Assembly: GCF_000743525.1 (NCBI RefSeq)
Contig: NZ_JQGK01000005.1
Location: 96,663-160,662, forward strand
Length of the DNA stretch: 64,000 nucleotides
Source of the DNA: Sulfurospirillum sp. SCADC
GTDB taxonomy: Bacteria > Campylobacterota > Campylobacteria > Campylobacterales > Sulfurospirillaceae
Direction: 5' to 3'
The translations under genes and the position numbers were made by a program. A model generated the notes under the pieces. That model saw only the letters and a program-made list of their open reading frames with translations. It did not search any database and had not been told where the DNA came from. Positions 18,155 to 27,502 of the stretch are shown in pieces. The number at the start of each line of letters is the position of its first letter. Within the stretch, counting starts at the first letter, position 1.

Positions 18155-18222
18155 TTGAGAGCCTTTCATATCTAGTATACTCTTCTTTATGAACATTACA
18201 GTTTGGTTTTAGAATTTAAGCC

Positions 18223-18822
18223 TTAGAACCGTGTTATATCCCATTTTCCGTCTTTGTAAATCAGCTTAAGGCTCTCTTTGGCACCTGCTTTAGTGGTATT
18301 GGTGTCGGTGTCGAACATTTCGTCGCATTCCAGCTCAAAATGGATCGTTTGATCATCCAGCCATACCGTGTTTTGTGTCACGCATTGATCGGGGTAGCGG
18401 TGTGAAAAAACTTTAAGAATTCGCTCATCGCCAAACGTATAAACGCTGATGGGATGGGACGCTTCGGCTTCGGTGACAAAAAAGATTCGCGAAGGGGAGA
18501 GATAGGGCATGACACTTAGCGGTGTCTCTTTGCCATCGCGTAAATCAATCGTATAATAAGACTCCATGTCAGGCATAAAATCGCTGTAAATAAGGTATTT
18601 TTCTTTCGCAAAACAGCCTTTAAGCGTGTAGAGGAGCGTTTTGAATTTGGGATCGCTGTTCACGTATTCGTCTTGAAGCGCTAGGGTTTGCCCGTTTTGA
18701 AGATGAACGATCATGCGATCATTTTTTTGCGTGAAAAAGGCTTTGCATTGTTCCAGTTGTGTGGTATTGACATCGTGCTCAAAATAGCTCATATCAGCGT
18801 TCAAATACAGAGCAAAGAACAT
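18223..18822 (-). CDS. Conserved hypothetical protein, possibly exported
   Basis: 199 residues, soluble beta-rich appearance, with a very short hydrophobic N-terminus (MFFALYLNA). The in-frame codons upstream would extend it to a normal signal (GILVMFFALYLNA) but lack a standard start codon, so the start is doubtful. Two Cys (QCKAFF and GCFAKEKY) lie near the N-terminal region. No recognised domain. Confidence 0.6.
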   Translation of the reverse strand: MFFALYLNADMSYFEHDVNTTQLEQCKAFFTQKNDRMIVHLQNGQTLALQDEYVNSDPKFKTLLYTLKGCFAKEKYLIYSDFMPDMESYYTIDLRDGKETPLSVMPYLSPSRIFFVTEAEASHPISVYTFGDERILKVFSHRYPDQCVTQNTVWLDDQTIHFELECDEMFDTDTNTTKAGAKESLKLIYKDGKWDITRF

Positions 18823-18964
18823 GACTAAAATCCCATAAATACGTATCTATTTTTCTGACATGTAAAGATAGATGTGGAGACTTTGGCTAATTGACACTGC
18901 AAAACGGACAATGGTGTGTTCCATTCATGTTTTATTTTAAAGCTAAGCAATTTTTAATCCACAA

Positions 18965-20107
18965 TTAGGCGTATTTTCTTCCTGTATGGGTAATGAGCGC
19001 ATAAGCAATAAGCGTACACAGTGTGGCAACGAGATAAGGTACACTCATTCCCAAATGTTCCCCAATCAATCCAGAAGCAATAGGCGCAATCGCCGCCCCT
19101 CCCCAACGCAGAAAGTTGTATCCACCCGAGACAATGTTTCGCTCAAAACGACTTTGCATCACGTAGGTCGTAAACAAGGAGTTATTGATGCCTGAGAGCA
19201 GACCACTCAGCACGATGAGAACAACCATCATCCAGAGGGCATGAACGCTCATCAGTCCTATCAAAACAGCACTGAAACACAAAAGCACGACAGGAATAAT
19301 TTTCTGCGCACGCCAATGGCGCTCCAAACGGGTACTGAGCACAATGGAACCCAATGCCAGTGCCAATCCCCACCCAAAAAAAAGCAGTCCAATTTCAATC
19401 GGAGTCATATGCACCACAAGTGGCGAATAGGCTAAAACAACGAAAAAAGCGTAGTAGTAAAACATCGCTCCAATGGCGATTTTTAAAAATTTAGCATCGC
19501 AAAAAAGGGCTTTGAGCGCACCCAGACCTGCTGGCGTAGGTGCTTTTTTCTCCGCAGGCTCTTTGACAAAAAAGAGGACTAATACAAAAGCAAAAACGGT
19601 TAAAAAACCTGTGATTAAGAAAGGATAACGCCATGAAAATTGCCCGACAAATCCACCTAAAAGTGGCCCTGTAGCGATGCCAAATCCAATCGCACCTTCA
19701 AACAGACCAATGGCTTTGTGGTAATCAGGCGAGAGTGCAATCAGCAAAATGAGTGCGGTAGCAAAAAAGTGCGCATTGCCGTATCCCCATGCGGCGCGAA
19801 AGAGAGCTAAAGAGGTAATCGTCTCAGACGTGGAGCATAATATGGCAGAAATCGCCACAGCCAAGAGTCCAAATGCCATAACGTTTTTATCGCCAAAACG
19901 ACTGGCTAACATACCAGCAGGAATCATAATCACCGCCATCATCATGATGTAGGCGCTAAAGAGAAGTTCAACTTGCCAATTTGTAGCACCGAGTTGTTTG
20001 GCAATATCAGGCAAAATGGGGTCAACGACGCCCATTCCCATAAACGCGAGAAAGGTTGCAAAAGTGGTTATTTTTTGCGCGAGCGCATTTTTGTGCTGTG
20101 AAAACAT
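18965..20107 (-). CDS. MFS efflux transporter
   Basis: 380 residues, 12 predicted helices. Motif-A-like GMLASRFGDKNVM between helices 2 and 3 is typical of drug:H+ antiporters. It lies 8 bases downstream of a MarR regulator in the same direction, the usual layout of a self-regulated efflux operon. Confidence 0.88.
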   Translation of the reverse strand: MFSQHKNALAQKITTFATFLAFMGMGVVDPILPDIAKQLGATNWQVELLFSAYIMMMAVIMIPAGMLASRFGDKNVMAFGLLAVAISAILCSTSETITSLALFRAAWGYGNAHFFATALILLIALSPDYHKAIGLFEGAIGFGIATGPLLGGFVGQFSWRYPFLITGFLTVFAFVLVLFFVKEPAEKKAPTPAGLGALKALFCDAKFLKIAIGAMFYYYAFFVVLAYSPLVVHMTPIEIGLLFFGWGLALALGSIVLSTRLERHWRAQKIIPVVLLCFSAVLIGLMSVHALWMMVVLIVLSGLLSGINNSLFTTYVMQSRFERNIVSGGYNFLRWGGAAIAPIASGLIGEHLGMSVPYLVATLCTLIAYALITHTGRKYA

Positions 20108-20115
20108 GAGAGACC

Positions 20116-20529
20116 TTAGGATATTTTTTCTAAAAGAGCAAAGAGGGTTTGTTTCTCTTCGGGGGTAAAAAGGTTTGATAAGTTTTGGCGAAAAGCATTG
20201 ACGATGGTTTCGGTGCGCGCTAACATCGCTTTTCCCTCAGCTGTGACTTCGATGAGGTTGGCACGTTTATCGCCTAAAACCTCTTTTTTGATGATCAACC
20301 CCTTTTTTTCCAATGAATCAAGCGTGCGACTGACTGTTGTTGGACTTTTGTTGAGCATGGTAGCGAGTGTGGTTTGGTTCGCTTTTTCGCAAGAGCTTAA
20401 AATTTCAAGCAGAATGCGCTGTTCGGGGGCAATGCCTTCTTCATTGAGAAGGGTAGTAATGGCTTGATTGATTCGATTGGCGGTGTGAGCTATTCGAAAA
20501 CCGACACTGTTGTGAACCGCTTCTTTCAT
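20116..20529 (-). CDS. MarR-family transcriptional regulator
   Basis: 137 residues from the ATG at 20529 (GGAG upstream). Winged helix: TTLATMLNKSPTTVSRTLDSLEKKGLI is the recognition helix and ADKRANLIEVT-like wing (LGDKRANLIEVTAEGK). Likely represses itself and the MFS gene and is released by a small phenolic or lipophilic ligand; the ligand is unknown. Confidence 0.9.
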   Translation of the reverse strand: MKEAVHNSVGFRIAHTANRINQAITTLLNEEGIAPEQRILLEILSSCEKANQTTLATMLNKSPTTVSRTLDSLEKKGLIIKKEVLGDKRANLIEVTAEGKAMLARTETIVNAFRQNLSNLFTPEEKQTLFALLEKIS

Positions 20530-20683
20530 GAGAACTCCAAATATTTGTATATGCAATTATTGCGTATACAAGCTTATAGAGATTTAAAAAGATTGAAGTA
20601 GTCTGTTTATTGATTTAAGCAAATATTTCATTTACATGTAAAGTGTACATAGTGAGAGTTATTACGTCAAAAAAAAGCAAAAA

Positions 20684-22936
20684 TTACTCCATTGGATTAT
20701 TTTGATCGTAAAAATAGACTTGGCCACGTCCACTCTCTTTGGCTTGGTACATTGCGATGTCGGCTTCTTTGATGAGCATTGCACCATCGATGTTTGTGCG
20801 AGAACCAAAAATGGTACAGCCGATGCTAGCACCAAGGAGATAATTACCGTGGGCGAGGGCGTAGGGTTCGCATAAGAGGGCTAGAATCTTTTTGGCAATG
20901 CTTTGCGTCAGATGCTCCGCAATGCCTTTTTGCGTGCCCAAATTTTTAAGTAAAACGATAAACTCATCGCCTCCAAGGCGTGCGACCATATCGCTTTCGC
21001 GAATACTCTCTTTGAGTCTTGAAGCGGTTTGAATCAAGAGCATATCGCCAGCGTCGTGTCCATGTGTGTCGTTGAGCTCTTTAAAATGGTCCAAATCAAT
21101 AAAAAGAAGTGCTCCAAAATGGTTCTCTTCGATGCTGTGGCGAATGGTCTGCTCTAAAGTTTCATCGAGTAAGCGTCGGTTGGCAAGATGGGTGAGTGGA
21201 TCGTAGTAGGCGAGTGCTTGTATCTGTTGTTGCGCTGCTTTGTGGGTTGTGATGTCGTTAAAATTGGCAATATAATGCGTTGTTTTCCCTTTGGTGTCGC
21301 GAATAGCGGTGATCGTGATGGATTCGGCATAGATTTCGCCATTTTTGCGCTTGTTCCACAGTTCGCCTTGCCAATAGCCATGCTCCAAGAGTGCTTTCCA
21401 CATCGATTCGTAAAAGGCATGGTCATGCTTATCGGATTTGAGAATACGTGGCGTTTGACCAATCATCTCATGCTCACGGTAGCCCGTGATGCGCGTAAAC
21501 GCTTCATTGACCTTCACGACTCTCTCTCTGGCATCGGTGATAAGAATCGCCTCTTGTGTCTCAAATGCAACCGCGGAGAGGTGAAGTTGCTCGGCTCTTT
21601 TTTGCGCATCGATGTTGATGTACACTCCCGTAAGAAGGGTAGGTTCATGCTCTTTTGACCATTCGATGACTTTACCGCGCACCTGAATCCATACCCATAG
21701 TTCATTGACGGTTTTCATACGCCGCTCAATCAAAAAGCTTGAGTTTGCCTCGATTTGTTCTTGGATGAATAAGCGCATATTGAGGGCATCTTCAGGATGC
21801 GTTAGGGCAATAATTTTGTCCCATGAAGGCTCAAAAGCGCCAGGTTCTAGTCCCAGAAGAAGAAAACATTGTGGATCCCACGCGATACGATTGATTTTAA
21901 AATCCCATGTCCAAAGTCCCGTTTGGGTCGCTTCCATTGCCACGCGGAACTGTTTTTCATACGAGAGTTGTGCTCGTTGGCGTTCGTTCTCTTTGTAGTA
22001 GCGCACAATCAATGCCAGCGCAAGAGCGCCTGAGAAAACAATGAGTAGCGTGGTAATCCCAAGCACTTTTTGGCGCTCTTTATCCCAGTAACCAAGAGCA
22101 TTGGACTCATTGGTGTGTACCTCAACCACAAAAGGGAAAAACTTTGCCACGCGAAACACATTGAGCGTGGGTTGCTTGTGGATGCCGATATGGGTGAAAA
22201 AATCGTCAGTGTCTTGGGGATGTTCTTGGCTGTAATGCGAACTTCCAAGCCGTGTGTTTGGATCACTGCTGAAGAGCGAAATCCCATCAATGCGCCATAA
22301 CGTGAGCGAACCTTGCTCAAGAGGAAGCGTATAAGTGTAGCGGTTACTGAGATAATCCATGTTGAGGTTGGCGATCACAAAATAGGGGCGTTTTTCAAAA
22401 GAGACTTTTTTCAGCAAAGGCAAAAAGCTAATGGCATCTGTTTGAACAGGATTCTGGATGCTACTCTCTCGTGCCACATCAAAATCCCTTCCCTCCCAAG
22501 GTAGACCAATGCGCAGTAGCGGTGTCTCCCCAAATGGAATGGGCAAAAAATGCTCCAATGAAATGCGCTTCCCGATATTGGGCTTATGAGAGCTAGCGAT
22601 AATGCCTTCTTTTTCATCTAAAAGTGACAGAGATCTCAGATACGGTGCGTTACGCAAAAGTTCGTTAAAAATGGAGAAAAGTCCCTCTTGCGAAGGTTCT
22701 TCATGGCTAAGAGGGGCTAGCCGGTCCATTGTGAGGCTGATGTGTTGCAGTGTTTGTGAAAAGTGTTCTTCCAGCGTATAGGCATGAAGATTGGCAATGT
22801 GGCGATGGGTTTGAATTGCCTCTTGGCGCAAGTTGGAAAGTGCTACAAAAATGAGTCCGATCAGAAGAGCAACGATGATAATCCCTGCTATAAAATAGCG
22901 TACGATTTTTTTCTCTCTTCGTAGAAACGTCTGCAT
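20684..22936 (-). CDS. Membrane PAS-GGDEF diguanylate cyclase
   Basis: 750 residues. TM helix at about 12-35, a periplasmic sensory domain to about 295, second TM (ITTLLIVFSGALALALIV), then two PAS/PAC units and a GGDEF domain with an intact RLGGDEFIVLL active site, so c-di-GMP synthesis is likely. No EAL domain. It is 9 bases downstream of a periplasmic binding protein gene, suggesting the two form one sensory unit. Confidence 0.92.
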   Translation of the reverse strand: MQTFLRREKKIVRYFIAGIIIVALLIGLIFVALSNLRQEAIQTHRHIANLHAYTLEEHFSQTLQHISLTMDRLAPLSHEEPSQEGLFSIFNELLRNAPYLRSLSLLDEKEGIIASSHKPNIGKRISLEHFLPIPFGETPLLRIGLPWEGRDFDVARESSIQNPVQTDAISFLPLLKKVSFEKRPYFVIANLNMDYLSNRYTYTLPLEQGSLTLWRIDGISLFSSDPNTRLGSSHYSQEHPQDTDDFFTHIGIHKQPTLNVFRVAKFFPFVVEVHTNESNALGYWDKERQKVLGITTLLIVFSGALALALIVRYYKENERQRAQLSYEKQFRVAMEATQTGLWTWDFKINRIAWDPQCFLLLGLEPGAFEPSWDKIIALTHPEDALNMRLFIQEQIEANSSFLIERRMKTVNELWVWIQVRGKVIEWSKEHEPTLLTGVYINIDAQKRAEQLHLSAVAFETQEAILITDARERVVKVNEAFTRITGYREHEMIGQTPRILKSDKHDHAFYESMWKALLEHGYWQGELWNKRKNGEIYAESITITAIRDTKGKTTHYIANFNDITTHKAAQQQIQALAYYDPLTHLANRRLLDETLEQTIRHSIEENHFGALLFIDLDHFKELNDTHGHDAGDMLLIQTASRLKESIRESDMVARLGGDEFIVLLKNLGTQKGIAEHLTQSIAKKILALLCEPYALAHGNYLLGASIGCTIFGSRTNIDGAMLIKEADIAMYQAKESGRGQVYFYDQNNPME

Positions 22937-22945
22937 AAGGCTCTC

Positions 22946-23728
22946 CTACTTAGGAAAAACAATCGGCTCTAAATGGTGACGCTTCGCCGCTTCCAAAAGC
23001 CTTCCATCGTGTTTGATTGCCACGATAAATACTTCGACTTTTCCTTGGAATGCAGGCTCATTTTGAGCCATCGCCCAACCATAGGGAACCACATTAAAAG
23101 GTTTTGTTGGTGCAATCAGTTTTGCCCACTCGCGCTCTTCAACCATGCGAATCCCAAAAGGATAATCGGTCATAAACACATCCGCACGCCCCGCTTCCAC
23201 CTCCTGTTCTCTTGCATGCAACGAATCAACGACGCGTAATTGAGCTTTTTGCAGACTCTTTTGCATGAGCGCTACATGGTATGTTCCCTTCGCCACGGCA
23301 ACCACGACACCCTCTTGGTCGATGTCATCCCATGTTTGAATGCGTTTGTTACTTTTGGATGTGACGGCGTAAACATCGCTTGCAAGATGTGGGGAGGTAA
23401 GATAAAGACGCTCTTTGCGTTCGGGTGTGTGTCCGATGGCAAACATCGCCATATCGCATTTTTGGGTTGTGATGTCTTGAATCAGCGTAGCAAAAGAGCT
23501 CTCTTTAAATGCAAGATTCACGCCCAACTCTTTGGCGAACTCTTTGGCAAGATCGACATCGATGCCCATGAGTTCTTGGGTTCTTGGATTGACATAGGAG
23601 ATACTATAATACTCAGGCCAGATACAGACACGAATTTTTCGAGTTTCCAAGATGGTGGAGAGAACATCGGCACACAGTGAAACGCTCAACGTAGTGATCA
23701 GCGTAAGGATTAAAAACAGATGTGCCAT
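22946..23728 (-). CDS. Periplasmic solute-binding protein (amino-acid type) without transporter genes
   Basis: 260 residues from the ATG at 23728 (AGGG upstream), signal peptide MAHLFLILTLITTLSVSLCA. PBPb-type fold: MGIDVDLAKEFAKELGV, then AKGTYH and DVFMTDYPFG segments. No permease or ATPase is adjacent; instead the diguanylate cyclase follows. It may present a ligand to that sensor instead of a transporter. Confidence 0.85.
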   Translation of the reverse strand: MAHLFLILTLITTLSVSLCADVLSTILETRKIRVCIWPEYYSISYVNPRTQELMGIDVDLAKEFAKELGVNLAFKESSFATLIQDITTQKCDMAMFAIGHTPERKERLYLTSPHLASDVYAVTSKSNKRIQTWDDIDQEGVVVAVAKGTYHVALMQKSLQKAQLRVVDSLHAREQEVEAGRADVFMTDYPFGIRMVEEREWAKLIAPTKPFNVVPYGWAMAQNEPAFQGKVEVFIVAIKHDGRLLEAAKRHHLEPIVFPK

Positions 23729-23850
23729 GTGCGAACCCTTTTCATAAACGCAAATATTAGGATTTATAGTATAACACAAAAAGATTTTCTAAATTCATAA
23801 TTTAATTAAATCGTGCTAGAATAAAGGCACCAAAGCGAAAGGAGCTTACA

Positions 23851-24039
23851 ATGTTTGTTAAGTTAAATGATAGAGTTTACCTCAATGCAGATCGCATTAC
23901 ACGCATCAAAATTGATGAAGTGCAAGATGGGATTCGCGTGCGTTTTTACGAAGGTCAAAATCAAGTGGCAAAAAGCCACAAGTTTGATAGCGTTGAAAAA
24001 GCAAGTGCGTGGGTTGAAAAAACCATGAACCAAAAATAA
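23851..24039 (+). CDS. Small conserved hypothetical protein, 62 aa
   Basis: Charged, no membrane segment: MFVKLNDRVYLNADRITRI and a C-terminal VEKASAWVEKTMNQK. A good ribosome site (AAAGGAG) supports expression. Short beta-rich single-domain protein with no recognised function. Confidence 0.7.
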   Translation: MFVKLNDRVYLNADRITRIKIDEVQDGIRVRFYEGQNQVAKSHKFDSVEKASAWVEKTMNQK

Positions 24040-24114
24040 GAGAGGATCACTCCTCTCTTCCCTCTTTTTTAGGTCTAAGGTTTAGACTGACTTAATTACT
24101 TACTGGAGAAAACA

Positions 24115-24705
24115 ATGAAATTAGATTGCAGTGGTTTGGCATGCCCAGAGCCTGTTTTACAAACCAAAAAAGCGTTAGAAGAACTTCCCAATGACTCTGT
24201 TCTTGAAGTAACGGTGAGTTCTTTAGCGTCCAAAGAGAATGTGATGCGTTTTGCACAAAATGGCGGATTTGACACGCGTGTGCAAGATGTGGAAGGTGGC
24301 AAAAGCCTCATAACCATCGTCAAAGGTTTTACATGTAACGTGGTTGGGAATACAAAAGATGAACTATTTTTAGACAAAACCCTGTTTCTCAAAAGCGATA
24401 AAGTAGGCGATGGCGAACTGGGTGCGAAACTGATCGTCGGTTTTTTGAAATCCACGTTGGAGCTTCCCAAATTGCCTCGTCGCATCATCTGTGTCAACCA
24501 AGCCGTCCTTTTAACAACGGCCGATGAGAGTGCGCCCATTATGGAAGTACTTAGAGCACTGGAAGCCAAAGGTGTTGAGATCTATTCCTGCGGTGTCTGT
24601 TTAGAGTTTTATGGTGTGAACGATAAGCTTAAAGTCGGTAAAATCGGTAACGCTTTTGGAACGATAGAGATGCTTTTTGGCGGAGAGGGTACTATTTCAT
24701 TGTAA
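24115..24705 (+). CDS. yedF: Selenium metabolism protein YedF (TusA-DsrE fusion)
   Basis: 196 residues. N-terminal TusA-like domain with the LDCSGLACPEPVL motif, its Cys being the sulfur/selenium carrier; C-terminal DsrE-like domain with the CGVCLEFYGV segment (about 162-171). In many genomes yedF is beside selD and co-occurs with selenium use, as here. The exact reaction is not established; a role in selenium delivery is inferred. Confidence 0.88.
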   Translation: MKLDCSGLACPEPVLQTKKALEELPNDSVLEVTVSSLASKENVMRFAQNGGFDTRVQDVEGGKSLITIVKGFTCNVVGNTKDELFLDKTLFLKSDKVGDGELGAKLIVGFLKSTLELPKLPRRIICVNQAVLLTTADESAPIMEVLRALEAKGVEIYSCGVCLEFYGVNDKLKVGKIGNAFGTIEMLFGGEGTISL

Positions 24706-24707
24706 TA

Positions 24708-24746
24708 ACGCTTTCAAAGCAAAGCTTTTCAAACTACGTTAACACT
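24708..24746. repeat. Dispersed intergenic repeat, copy 2
   Basis: CTTTCAAAGCAAAGCTTTTC followed by AAACTACGTTAACACT. It is followed 29 bases later by the hairpin ACTTCTTGA ... TCAAGAAGT (24775-24803). Copy 3 has a closely similar hairpin in the same order. Confidence 0.75.
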
Positions 24747-24774
24747 GGGTTTTCCTCAGCGGAAGGCTCATACT

Positions 24775-24803
24775 ACTTCTTGATCATTTAATGCTCAAGA
24801 AGT
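24775..24803 (+). terminator. Hairpin between yedF and selD
   Basis: Arms ACTTCTTGA and TCAAGAAGT. Followed by TGAAATTAAGG, no U tract, so it may be a repeat element more than a terminator. Confidence 0.5.
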
Positions 24804-24820
24804 TGAAATTAAGGTACTAA

Positions 24821-25852
24821 ATGAACAACGAAGCAAAATTGACCAAATACGTCAAAGCTGCGGGTTGCGCTGCCAAGCTGGGTCCGGGAGACCTCACAGA
24901 AGCATTGGGAGGACTCTCTTGCACGCATAAGAATGTTTTGGTCGGCATGGATACGAGTGATGATGCCAGTGTCTATTATCTGGATGAAGAACGCGCCCTC
25001 GTCCAAACGGTGGACATCATCACCCCTGTGGTGGATGATCCTTTTGTGTACGGACAGATTGCTGCGGCAAACTCGCTGAGCGATGTGTTTGCGATGGGTG
25101 GCGAAGTCGCTACAGCGATGAATATCGTAGGCTTCGATGGCTGTCATCATCCTCGTTCGGTGCTTAAAGAGATACTCGCAGGCGGACAAAACAAAGTTCA
25201 AGAGTGCGGTGCCATCATCATCGGCGGACATACGATCGAAGCGCCTGAGATGACGTATGGCATGAGTGTCACAGGTTTTGTACATCCTAAGAAGATTTAC
25301 CGCAACAACACACCACGCATCGGCGATGTGCTGATTTTGACCAAGCCTCTTGGTATGGGCATTTTAACGACGGCGATTAAAGCAGATATGCTGGAAAATT
25401 CGGTGATTGAAAAAGTAGCGTCAATCTTAGCAACGCTGAACCATAAAGCGTCTCAAATCATGAGAAAATACGACGTGAGTGCATGCACCGATGTGACAGG
25501 TTTTGGACTCTTTGGACATGCGTCAGAGATGAGTTTCAATCAAGTGACCATCGCATTTGAGATGCAAAATATCCCCATTTTAGACGAAGCCAGAGCGCTC
25601 GCGGATATGGGCATCATCCCTGCAGGTGCGTACAATAACAAAAGCTATTTAAGCTCCAAAGTAGACGCTAAAGTGCCGCACAAAGATGAGATCATCTTGT
25701 ACGATGCACAAACTTCGGGAGGACTTTTGATCGCGGTGTCACAAGATGACGCACCCAAACTTTTACAACATCTACTTGATGAAGGGTTAACATACAGCGC
25801 CATTATCGCAGAAATTTTGCCATTGGGTGAAAAGCCACTGCTTTACATGTAA
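24821..25852 (+). CDS. selD: Selenophosphate synthase
   Basis: Makes selenophosphate from selenide and ATP, the selenium donor for Sec-tRNA. 343 residues. The catalytic Cys and Lys are in AAGCAAKLGPGDL (C16, K19); the second Cys of the E. coli GCGCK motif is Ala here. Further landmarks: DDASVYYLD, SLSDVFAMGGEV, GGHTIEAPEMTYG, DVTGFGLFGHASEM and the TSGGLLIAV end. The last codons (LYM-stop) are formed by a copy of the palindrome at 25843. Confidence 0.96.
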   Translation: MNNEAKLTKYVKAAGCAAKLGPGDLTEALGGLSCTHKNVLVGMDTSDDASVYYLDEERALVQTVDIITPVVDDPFVYGQIAAANSLSDVFAMGGEVATAMNIVGFDGCHHPRSVLKEILAGGQNKVQECGAIIIGGHTIEAPEMTYGMSVTGFVHPKKIYRNNTPRIGDVLILTKPLGMGILTTAIKADMLENSVIEKVASILATLNHKASQIMRKYDVSACTDVTGFGLFGHASEMSFNQVTIAFEMQNIPILDEARALADMGIIPAGAYNNKSYLSSKVDAKVPHKDEIILYDAQTSGGLLIAVSQDDAPKLLQHLLDEGLTYSAIIAEILPLGEKPLLYM

Positions 25853-25857
25853 AAGTA

Positions 25858-25879
25858 TTTAACACTAATTTAACACTTC
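25858..25879 (+). promoter_or_regulatory. Two 11-bp tandem repeats upstream of exbB
   Basis: TTTAACACTAA (25858-25868) then TTTAACACTTC (25869-25879), followed four bases later by a TATAAA -10 box (25883-25888). Same repeat type as at 27503-27546 and 36612-36633. The 11-bp spacing is that of OmpR/PhoB-family sites. Confidence 0.8.
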
Positions 25880-25923
25880 GTCTATAAACTCACCCCTTAG
25901 GAAAATTGGGGTGAGGAGTGGGC

Positions 25924-26340
25924 ATGGAGTATCTTAAATTTGCGATTGATTATGGCGTGTTGGGAGTTCTTTTTGCGATGAGCATCCTCTCGTGTGGGCT
26001 TTTTGTTGAGCGTGTTTTTTTCTATAAAGCGTTAGATGTTACTTCGTATAAAACCAAAAAATCATTGGAAATTGCGCTGAGCGATCATCTTACCACCATT
26101 GCGACCATCACTTCCAATGCGCCTTACATCGGGCTTTTAGGCACAGTTCTTGCGATTATGCTTACCTTTACAAATATGTCAGAACAGAGCATTGAAACGT
26201 CCAAAATTATGAGCTCACTGGCACTTGCGCTTAAAACAACAGCCGTTGGACTGGTTGTTGCTATTGTATCGATGGTATTTAACAACATTTTAGTGCGTTA
26301 CTCTGAGCGATTTTTAGCAGTGTTCGATGAAGAAATTTGA
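25924..26340 (+). CDS. exbB: ExbB/TolQ-type proton channel subunit
   Basis: 138 residues from the ATG at 25924 (GAGGAG upstream). Three helices: the first at about 7-25, then APYIGLLGTVLAIMLTF and ALKTTAVGLVVAIVSMVFNN, the MotA/TolQ/ExbB core. With ExbD and TonB it energises outer-membrane receptors. Overlaps exbD by 14 bases. Confidence 0.9.
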   Translation: MEYLKFAIDYGVLGVLFAMSILSCGLFVERVFFYKALDVTSYKTKKSLEIALSDHLTTIATITSNAPYIGLLGTVLAIMLTFTNMSEQSIETSKIMSSLALALKTTAVGLVVAIVSMVFNNILVRYSERFLAVFDEEI

Positions 26341-26695
26341 TAGCATCAACGTCATCCCTTTTGTCGATATTTTGCTCGTTTTATTGACGATTGTGCTGAT
26401 GACATCGACCTTTATCGCCAAAGGAATTTTGCCCATTGATGTACCAAAATCTGCTTCAACCCAGACGCTAGAGCCTTCCAGTGTGGTTTTAAGCATTGAC
26501 GAGCAGGGCGCGCTTTTTTTGGAAAAAACGCCCATCTCTCGCGAAGCACTCCAAAACCATCTTGATACCCTAACCAACGAGACGCATTTTTCGATCAACT
26601 GTGCGAAACAAGCTCCGTTTGAGTTTTTTGTGACTCTTTTGGATATGCTCAATGCGCACCATTTTAAATCGATTGATATTGTAATTGAAAAATGA
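26327..26695 (+). CDS. exbD: ExbD/TolR-type subunit
   Basis: 122 residues. One N-terminal helix, INVIPFVDILLVLLTIVLMT, with the conserved Asp (D13) needed for proton flow, then a periplasmic domain. Overlaps both neighbours by a few bases. Confidence 0.92.
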   Translation: MKKFDSINVIPFVDILLVLLTIVLMTSTFIAKGILPIDVPKSASTQTLEPSSVVLSIDEQGALFLEKTPISREALQNHLDTLTNETHFSINCAKQAPFEFFVTLLDMLNAHHFKSIDIVIEK

Positions 26696-27333
26696 GACGA
26701 CTGAGTTTTGCCTTACTGCTTTCGTTGATTTTACATCTTGGGTTGCTTCTGTTTTTCATGATGTTTACACCTCAAAAGCCAAAAATTTTGGCTCAAAGTG
26801 CACCTGTTTCTCTACGAATCAGCACAGTCATTGCGCAAAGTGAAGCGCCAAAACACGAGGTACATCAGCAAGAAGCGATACCACCTGAACAGCCTGAACC
26901 AGCACCTTTAAAAAAACTTCCCAAAAAAGAGAAACCCTCCAAGCCTGTTTCCCTTCCTATGGCAAACACGGCTTTGGAAAACAACGTCTCCGCTCCTATA
27001 GCAGACGCCTCACCGCTTCTTACTCCAACACCTCAGAGTGAATCTCACAGCGAAACCCCCTCGTATTTAGACCTGCATAAAGATGAAATCGCTCAAGCGC
27101 TTCAGCGTGCCAAATCCTACCCTGAACTTGCGCGAAGACGCTCCATTGAAGGTGTGGTGGAAGTGAGTTTTATCATCAAGCCCACAGGTGAAGTCGAAGA
27201 GGTGGAAGCCATTTCTAAAAGTCAGCTTCTAAGCAAGGCAGCCATCGAGAGTGTGCACAAAGCCAAAGGTTATTTTCCGCTTCCTTTGGAAAATGTGACG
27301 ATTAAAGTGCCGATTGTTTACCGCCTAAAATAA
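26692..27333 (+). CDS. tonB: TonB energy-transducing protein
   Basis: 213 residues. N-terminal helix FALLLSLILHLGLLLFFMMF with the conserved His, then a Pro/Lys/Glu-rich spacer (QPEPAPLKKLPKKEKPSK) and a C-terminal TonB domain with RRSIEGVVEVSFIIKPTGEV and a terminal VPIVYRLK. Next gene on the same strand is a TonB receptor. Confidence 0.92.
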   Translation: MRRLSFALLLSLILHLGLLLFFMMFTPQKPKILAQSAPVSLRISTVIAQSEAPKHEVHQQEAIPPEQPEPAPLKKLPKKEKPSKPVSLPMANTALENNVSAPIADASPLLTPTPQSESHSETPSYLDLHKDEIAQALQRAKSYPELARRRSIEGVVEVSFIIKPTGEVEEVEAISKSQLLSKAAIESVHKAKGYFPLPLENVTIKVPIVYRLK

Positions 27334-27499
27334 TAGACTTCTTGCCTAACCCCTTGAAAAAAGAGTATCGCTGATAGCGCATCACTTTTTGAAACTAAAA
27401 ACATCGCCATAGTTTCGGCTATGACTCAATTTTGAGTTTCAAAAATTAACGCACTCTAAACGAGCTCTTATCTTTTCAAGGGGTTAGGCAAGAAGTCTA
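27334..27499. mobile_element. 166-bp element with 27-bp perfect terminal inverted repeats (MITE-like)
   Basis: Arms at 27334-27360 and 27473-27499 are exact reverse complements. The interior has nested pairs: TTTTTGAAACT / AGTTTCAAAAA (27386-27396 with 27435-27445), CATAG / CTATG, and CGCT-GAT-AGCG. Each outer end is TA, as for IS630/Tc1-type insertions. There is no ORF. It may be a miniature transposon or a large terminator-like structured element between tonB and the receptor operator. Confidence 0.75.
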
Positions 27500-27502
27500 G
27501 TT

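Noticed and set aside
25858..25879. Repeats upstream of exbB as a Fur box
   Set aside because: Fur boxes are GATAATGAT-like inverted repeats; these are direct 11-bp repeats of TTTAACA.
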